Below, in pieces: positions 57,855 through 64,000 of a stretch of DNA of 64,000 nucleotides. Both the position numbers and the translations under genes were made by a program. Every line of letters begins with the position of its first letter. The stretch's first letter is position 1. The notes beneath the pieces were generated by a model. The model searched no databases. It was given only the letters and a program-made list of their open reading frames with translations, and was not told the DNA's origin. Origin of the DNA: Siphonodentalium dalli (Eukaryota; Mollusca; Scaphopoda; Gadilida; Siphonodentaliidae); the NCBI GenBank assembly GCA_032622095.1, contig CP136062.1, positions 163,120,875 through 163,184,874 on the forward strand. Reading direction: 5' to 3'.

Positions 57855-58814
57855 TGTTATGCTCTGTTATAGGAAGCGATGGATCATCTTTAAAAGTAAA
57901 AATAATTTAAAGTAATAAAAGTCTTAAAGATACGGATAACCTTCGCGATCGGTAGTGCTGTTTAAAAGTCACATCCATTAAAAACACCATAACAGAAAAG
58001 AATATTAATGTGATGTGAAACACTCCGGTAGGGTGATCAAATAGAAATGGAGAATAATCTTGTTCAAAGTAGTTATTTTTACAAATATTATTTCTAAATT
58101 GACAACACACACCGTCAATCTTATATATTAATTAAATGCGGTGACCGCCGATGGCGAAATCGTTTTCGTTAGTTTATCGCCAATAGAAGCGTCCCGATTC
58201 GAGTAGTAAATATTTACAATTTAGCGTAGTTCAGACAATGTTTTCTATGGAGTGGTACTTTTGGTAAAGTTAGTAGAATGCTACATTCCTCCAGTTGGCG
58301 CATAGCACCTAAATACTAACTTATTAGTTTCACGCACCGAACAAGTACATACTGTCTTTATATATAGACAGCTTTTGTTCTTATACCAATCTTTACTATC
58401 TCATAAATAGCATGTTATTGTCATGTTAGTACAAAAAAGACATAGTATGATACAGTACGGTGAGTAAAGAGTGTGCGATACGCAAAACACACAACACTGG
58501 GAGACTCCACTACAGTTGAGCTTTCGTTAAAATTGACTCCATATTGTTTACAACATACCGATATAGCGCCCGCGAATCCTCGCCACTCAAGATTTATGTG
58601 TTGAAAGGGGCACCGTAAATCACTCTTCCAAAACCTCGCCACGGTGTTGAGCACATTCTCTATACGTGCTGTATATAAACACATGCATGCTTGGTTCACA
58701 CAAAGTGTGTTCTGTGCGTAATATCTCATTCATATTATCATTATACTGTTATTTATAAGTAATTTGGTAAATTTTATTTCAAAATTATAACCTACAACCA
58801 ATGCCATACGTGCC
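57855..58814. other. No supported gene
   Basis: AT-rich with short unassigned ORFs (102 codons at most, minus strand, 58421-58729). Confidence 0.4.
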
Positions 58815-59238
58815 TTTAAAGGTATTCAATCCGAATTAACGCTCGCAAATTACTATTTCCTTGGCTTTGGAGGTAAAACATATTTGATTCGAATCGAGGA
58901 ACCCACCCATCAAAGCTAGGAGTGATCAGATATCGATGTTTGAAATCTATTATTTTTATTTTTTAAGTGGCCCAGTAAAATGTCGACGAGAAGAACTTAT
59001 CTGGCCAGATAGCGGATGAAGATTGATAACTCTAAAATCCAGTGGCTTTTTTTGTGTCAGATATTTGACAACCGGCAAAATTTCGTTGAACAAAGCGTTG
59101 ATAAATAACAGGTTTTGTGCAATTTTATACTGTGGTTAGCATTATTTTTGGGCAATTCATCGATTCTGATAAATGAAGCGGCATTTCAAAATTTTGTGTT
59201 GGAATCTGATGATATGGGGACCGTCGAAAGGTGTGTCT
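58815..59238 (+). mobile_element. Family B element, copy
   Basis: Left AAAGGTATTCAATCCGAATT, then GGTTAGCATTATTTTTGGGC and TGAAGCGGCATTTCAA. The right end is decayed at GTCGAAAGGTGTGTCTCC, followed by a TCATCC triplet repeat. Confidence 0.75.
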
Positions 59239-59298
59239 CCTCATCCTCATCCTCATCCGTTTAACGTAACCATATAGGTATATGTGGTAATACATAGA

Positions 59299-59430
59299 GA
59301 ATACCTACAGTTTTTATTTGAATACCGAAATATCTCATGAGATATCTCAAGCCGCGTGTGAAATTTCGATATTTCTTTCCAGACACGAATGAGATATTTC
59401 AGGTATTCAAACAAAAAACTGGAGGTATTC
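59299..59430. repeat. Foldback, ~40-bp arms
   Basis: GAATACCTACAGTTTTTATT ... GAAATATCTCAT pairs with ATGAGATATTTC ... AAAAAACTGGAGGTATTC. The centre holds a second small palindrome CATGAGATATCTCA. Confidence 0.8.
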
Positions 59431-59454
59431 TTTTTAATATATGCACTTTATTAA

Positions 59455-59848
59455 CCCTTTACCCAACAAACCTGCCAAAACCGGCCAAATAAAGCTTCAA
59501 CAGCCTAAAATATCTTCGGTCTGTCTCAATAGAACCATACAAATATGGATATCATTGGAACCGGCTCCTTGACCACATTGTGATAGTTACAGTTATGCCC
59601 TGTGCCAATGCATTCTCTTATATATGCGAGTCGACCATAGGTCGCCTCGCATATATAAGAGAATGCATTGGCCTAAAAAAAATCTTTGTTTAACACTTTT
59701 TACCATTTTTTCTTACATTCTTTAACAATTTTATAATTTTTAATGTGTTAAGGCAATGCATTCTCTTATATATATGCGAGGCGACCTATGGTCGACTCGC
59801 ATATATAAGAGAATGCATTGGCACAGGGCCCTTCTGTTGGGTAAAGGG
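59455..59848 (-). mobile_element. Family A MITE, copy 9
   Basis: TTAA at 59451-59454 and 59849-59852. 394 bp, both hairpins present, the second with an extra TA in its arm. Reverse orientation, 20 bp beyond the foldback above. Confidence 0.93.
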
Positions 59849-59852
59849 TTAA

Positions 59853-60559
59853 AGCTCGAAGTTGCTAAATTATGCGACATTTTTACTTTTAATAATACAG
59901 CACTTTGAACAATACTCGAGAAGAATATACTTAGATAATTAGATGTCAAGGGTGTCTATTTCAACTTTTCGCGCGCGTGTGATTTTCTTCGTAAAGTATT
60001 TTGCTTGTTTTACTTCTGCCTAGTACTTTTGGTGCTTCTCCTGTGAAAAGACGGATTAAATTATAAGAAATATCTCTTGTTTCGAATAAGGTTATGGGTT
60101 ATAACCGATAAGTTAGCATAAAATTTACTATAACGCGCATTTATATAATTTGTCTTCAAATTTCTCGCTCGCGTAAACCACCCGGCAGGCTACAGTGAAA
60201 TATAACGAAACCTACAGTGAAATAATGATATCGTATTTCACTGTGGTTTCTAAGAGATACATACCAATATCTACTTTTCGGCAATTTCCCGCTATTTTTA
60301 AGTAAGCATATGATAAATGTGTGCTATTTATAGCTTTAAAGCTAAGTCTTTTTCACGGATTGACTAGGGAATATTATGAAAAGCGTTTCGCATATGTACA
60401 CCATTTGATCAACGTATATCAGTATATGATCCATAGATTCGGTATTTTCAATATAGGGAATACGTCACTTGTAGTGTTGTCGCTGGGGCAACAATCGGAT
60501 CCGAACCCTACCGAACCCGGAACAAATTGGTATTTGTTAGCAATTGATATTATTCGAAG
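59853..60559. other. No supported gene
   Basis: AT-rich. A small inverted repeat around 60190-60250 (CTACAGTGAAATA / TATTTCACTGTGG) is the only motif. Confidence 0.4.
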
Positions 60560-61424
60560 CAGGAGATTCCATAGAACAGGAATGAAAAATATCCACTTTG
60601 GGGGGGATATTTTATTCAAGATGGCCACTACAGTGCGTAAATGCTTGTGTGTGCCTTTTATGGGTCGATCTCTCCCGGTAGAAGTATAACTTATCTTGCA
60701 GAACGGCAGAAAAATAACACATGAGTATTACCTGAATGGCTGTTTGTGATATCGACGGTCTACGTCCAAGATGGCTGCCTATATGGCAGCCGAAAGTGAT
60801 GAAATACCAATTTAATTTTTTTTTATGCAAATATCCACTCTAAATGAAACGCTGCTTCCATGTCCGTCATAATTGTAACGAGTTCAGTTTCGTATAATTG
60901 CCAGTCCCATTCCTATGGCGCTAGCGCATCAAGCTCCATATGACAAATTGCAGTTGCACCATTAAGCTGTGAAAAGAGCAGCACGTTCAGTTGCTGACAA
61001 TTTTTGAGGCTCAATCGACGTCCGACCTGTTGAGACCATGTCGGATATGTACATTAATTTAGTGTGCATCTAGGTTGCCAATGTATCTGATGTATTCCCG
61101 CCATAAAGTGTTTTGAAAAGATGTGCATCAGCAATGCAAACCTTCTCCACTGTTGATGTAGCGTGCTATATTGTTGATGCCAAGGTTTGTACTGAACTTG
61201 AACTGTCAACTCTTTTCAGCAGATGTGGTGTCGCAACCGTTTCAGGCATGTAAACAAAGAATGGATGCTTGCTTCACCTTCCCATATTGCGAAACCACCT
61301 CGCTCTGTCTCTACGAGCAGCGTCTAGCTTCTGATAGTAGATAAATGCGGCCATGTCTTCTCTTCATTCATACACCAACAGAACGACAATATCGGTATCA
61401 CCCCCAATGATTCTATAACCTCAC
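60560..61424 (-). repeat. Left arm of a large inverted repeat
   Basis: Reverse-complement match to the right arm at 61563-63480. Shared landmarks are AAGATGGCCACT, GATCTCTCCCGGTAGA, CAAGATGGCTGCC, and the whole GCDTTSA pseudogene region. Relative to the right arm it lacks the 727-bp transposon and the cysteine-rich end of the pseudogene. Confidence 0.8.
60843..61395 (-). pseudogene. GCDTTSA/CXC-family pseudogene, minus copy
   Basis: Read from 61395 downward it aligns with the plus copy at 61606: GAAGACATGGCC, GCGACACCACAT, GTTCAGTACAAACCTTGG, then a YGGNTSDTL-coding stretch, MVSTGRTSIEPQKLSATE, and ATTATGACGGACATGGAAGC. Stops and frame shifts are frequent. The CXC block is deleted after GACATGGAAGCAG. 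At about 60888-60906 it shows an uninterrupted version of the site where the plus copy carries its transposon. Confidence 0.7.
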
Positions 61425-61605
61425 GTCAATAGAGCGGAACACGATTCAGTTAATTGATTTGTTGGGTCGATTGCTTGGCATAGTGTCATATCGTTTGCAG
61501 AAGCACAGATGACGCGGACATAATTATAGGTAAATATGCAATTTAACATGCGTCACATGGTCTCGAGGTTAGAGTCATTGTGGATAATACCGATATTGTT
61601 CTGTT

Positions 61606-63086
61606 TTGTATCTTTGTAGAGAAGACATGGCCGACATTTATCTACAATCAGAAGCAAGGCGCTCTTCGCGGAGTATCAGAGAGCCGGTGTCACAATCTGG
61701 GAAAGAGAAGAAATCACACATTCTGTTTATGCATGGCTGGAGCGGTTGCGACACCACATCGGCGACAGTTGGACTTGGAAAAACAAATATGTTGAACAGT
61801 GTAGACAGCGAGAGTTCAGTACAAGCCTTGGAACAAAAAATTGAGAACGCTAAATCAACAGTGAACTCGATTGACATTGCATGCTGGTGTACAACTTATC
61901 AAAATACGATATGGCAAGAAAACATCAGATGCCTGTGCGAGTCACACTAAATCCATGGACATGGTCTCAAATAGTCAAACTTCGATTGAGCCTAAAATTG
62001 TCACTAACAGAACCTGCTGTTCATTTTCACAGCTTAGCGGTGCATCTGAGATTTGCCATATGGAGCATATTGAAACTTGATGCGCTAGATCCCAAGACAT
62101 GGGGCTGGAAATCACAGGCCCCTCAGAAATATTACTAAAATACCAATATAGACTATACCAGTGTAACGTTTCCAATGATCTATAAAATGTTGGCTAAATC
62201 CACACCGACTATCAAAACCCTTCTAAATTCTAGAAATCGATAATTGCAGCCAAAATATCCTCAGATGTGTATTATTTGGCAATAAAGTTCCCTTTCATTT
62301 GACATATAACTCGGCGAAATGGAACGAATCGAAGTCGAGATATCCTATCGGAAACTAGCGAAATCTACCGGAGAAATCGGGTCGTCAATCTCCCTGTCCG
62401 CTCAGAGGCATTTGGCCTAGCTATAAAATCAATATTTTCGAGCAATAATAGATAGCTGATAGAGTATGAAGAAACACTTGAATTATTGAAGTTTACATGA
62501 TTTAAAAACAGAAGTGAACTTGAAAGTATAGTTAAATAATTGGAATTTGATTTGATAGAATATTAAAATTCTGGGAATTCCACGTGGTCTTGACCCGTGC
62601 ATTCTTGTTTTACTTTCGCTTTCAATATTTACTTCCAGTCGCAGACACGTCTTGTTTCTGGAATTCGTTTGATGAATAAAGTTTTAAAATTGGGCACAAA
62701 CACATCGGATGATTATCGATTTCTATAATTTAGTAGGGTTTTGATAGTTGGTGTGGTTTTAGCCAAAATTGATCATTGGAACCTTTACACTGGTATAATC
62801 TATATTGGTATTTTAGTAATTTCCCCCCAGGGGCCTGTGCTGGAAATTAGACGGAATTAAACTCGTTCCAATTATGACGGACCTGGAAGCAACCACATAT
62901 TGCCTTCTCAAATTAGTGCGATGTCGATGTATGTTAAAAAGCATATCACCATGCAGCACCAATATATGTTCTTGTCACAAGAATGGCCTGACATGTGTTA
63001 CGAGTTGTAGTGATTGCAGAGGGGAAGGATGCAACAAAATGGAGGTCGCGTTTGAGGATGACGCACATAGTTCGCACGTTGAGTAG
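61606..63086 (+). pseudogene. GCDTTSA/CXC-family protein pseudogene, plus copy
   Basis: Four segments in order resemble a multi-copy invertebrate protein type I know only as uncharacterised. They are HILFMHGWSGCDTTSATVGL in one frame; YGKKTSDA...SMDMVSNSQTSIEPK in a second; EPAVHFHSLAVHLRF...LDPKTWGWK in a third; and, after the 62113-62839 insertion, PIMTDLEA...LVRCRC...CSCHKNGLTCVTSC, a cysteine-rich CXC (tesmin/TSO1-like) block ending at 63086. Two frame shifts (about 61870 and 62005) precede the insertion. Removing the insertion and one 8-bp target copy joins WGWK directly to a following L-D-G stretch in frame. The protein is often repeated in genomes and may be transposon-derived, but its function is unknown to me. 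Confidence 0.75.
62113..62839. mobile_element. DNA transposon with 8-bp target duplication
   Basis: CACAGGCCCCT and AGGGGCCTGTG ends are flanked by CTGGAAAT on both sides (62105-62112, 62840-62847). The inverted repeats extend ~135 bp inward through ATTACTAAAATACCAATATA and GACTATCAAAACCCTTCTAA. The middle (~450 bp) has no recognisable coding. An 8-bp duplication and CAG-type ends suggest a hAT-like non-autonomous element, but the superfamily is an inference. Confidence 0.82.
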
Positions 63087-63487
63087 ACTGCTTGAATATC
63101 GAGAATAAAAGGCTACATACTCACCATTGCCTTTCAATTTCATCATAAATTCATTTCTTGTCAGGAATAGTGGTCATGTGCATGAGTTTGATTTAGAGTA
63201 GATTTTTGCAGAAAAAAAAAGCTACATTGGAATTTCAAGATTTTCGGTTGCCAGATTGGCAGCCATCTTGGACTTGGACCATCGATATCCTATACATTAT
63301 TACATTTAGATAATACTCATACATCATTTTATGTCGTTCTGCAAGATAATTTACCCATCTACTGGGAGAGATCGGCCCATAAATGGCACAAACAAGCATG
63401 TACCCACATTCAGTGGCCATCTTAAACGTCATATTTAATAAAAGATTTTCCCCAAGCCGGATTGGTGCGGACTTTTCATATTTTTGT

Positions 63488-63930
63488 TAAAGGTACTCAA
63501 TCCGATGCTAACCACTGTCAACTATGGCATCAAATTTCCCAAAACGTGTCATTTTATCAGCATTTTGTTTAACGAAATATGGCCGTATTATCACTTGAGT
63601 ATTCACGAAATTTGGCCGTATTACCACTTGAGAAGAATAGACGCCTCGTTCGCGTCACATCTAAAAATAGAATCTTTGGGTCTAAAATTGGTTGTACTAA
63701 AATATTCCCAAAATATCAAAACCCAAAAAAAAAATTCAAAACTTCCAAAATTTATTTTTCCAAAAAATTTCAAAATCCAAAAACTTCCAAAAAATTTTAA
63801 AACTCCAAAATTTCAAAAGAAAAAATTTCAAAACCCTCAAAATTATTTCTCTAAAAAAAAAAGTTTAAATAAAAAATTTATAACGAGTTTTCGGTTTCTG
63901 ATAATCTCGATATTAAAAAATGTCGAATGT
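63488..63930 (-). mobile_element. Family B element fragment, plus A-rich sequence to the window end
   Basis: AAAGGTACTCAATCCGATGC, then ACTGTCAACTATGGCATCAA and TTTGTTTAACGAAATATGGC match the 7549 copy for ~190 bp (to about 63690). After that comes A-rich, low-complexity DNA (AAAATTTCAAAA-type). The 149-codon ORF across this is mostly that low-complexity sequence and is not taken as a gene. Confidence 0.6.
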
Positions 63931-64000
63931 TAAATTATTTGCGTGTAATATCTTTCGTTATTTTTTTTGTTCAAATATTTTTCATGAAATTATTAATCGA

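Larger units (their letters stand above)
61563..63480 (+). repeat. Right arm of a large inverted repeat
   Basis: Counterpart of 60560-61424, separated from it by ~140 bp. Longer because of the 727-bp insertion and the retained CXC region. Confidence 0.8.

Noticed and set aside
28092-59949. Recurring small ORFs containing LPNRRALCQCILLYMRVD
   Set aside because: This peptide is simply the translation of the family A MITE end and hairpin. It recurs wherever the MITE does, in unrelated flanking contexts.
63484-63933. 149-codon plus ORF at the right end
   Set aside because: Its first part is a family B end and the rest is A-rich low-complexity sequence giving Lys/Asn/Phe-rich text. No domain.

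Overview
This window looks like invertebrate animal nuclear DNA, most likely from a lophotrochozoan such as a mollusc. That is an inference from three things: an AT-rich, intron-scale gene density; a divergent nicotinic-receptor-like gene fragment; and tRNA-derived SINEs whose 3' end (GCGACATTAAA followed by CAAT-type repeats) is of a kind I associate with mollusc genomes. Nothing suggests a bacterial or viral genome: there are no operons, no ribosome-binding sites and almost no long ORFs. No database search was possible, so family names rest on motifs read by eye.

Only one host-type gene is recognised, a Cys-loop ligand-gated ion channel segment at 32617-33422 (+). It runs from the Cys-loop through TM4 and has two single-base frame shifts, both in A5 runs. 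Everything else recognisable is mobile or repetitive. Left part (1-16 kb): a 58-bp minisatellite, a Helitron-like block of ~280-bp degenerate repeats, several small inverted-repeat elements, a SINE, and a 2.8-kb LTR retroelement on the minus strand (LTRs 13216-13416 and 15817-16017) whose protease-like ORF is split by a MITE. Middle (16-32 kb): a decayed minus-strand non-LTR RT, a 52-bp minisatellite, an internally deleted hAT element with a perfect 8-bp target duplication (22355-23430), a non-LTR retroelement of the Jockey/CR1 type (23654-26796), a duplicated foldback unit, a SINE split by a MITE, and a 34/44-bp minisatellite. Right part (36-64 kb): a 49-bp minisatellite with higher-order structure, more MITEs, and a large inverted repeat (60560-63480). 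That repeat holds two copies of a pseudogene for a 'GCDTTSA plus cysteine-rich CXC' protein, one of them split by a 727-bp transposon.

The most distinctive system is a TTAA-flanked (piggyBac-like) MITE, present nine times at 318-394 bp. Each full copy carries two 69-nt near-perfect hairpins that are reverse complements of each other. The same double-hairpin core also occurs inside an element with unrelated ends and TA flanks (8941-9398). Two ancient copies (43480-43655, 55275-55442) have different hairpin centres that are still self-complementary, so structure rather than sequence seems to be retained. Several copies sit inside other elements (LTR ORF, SINE, another TIR element), giving a readable insertion history. 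In the LTR ORF and the CXC pseudogene, removing the insertion plus one target duplication restores one reading frame.

Long stretches (138-2387, 9401-11045, 34165-36733, 45057-47539, 50710-55274, 55906-57474) show no supported gene.
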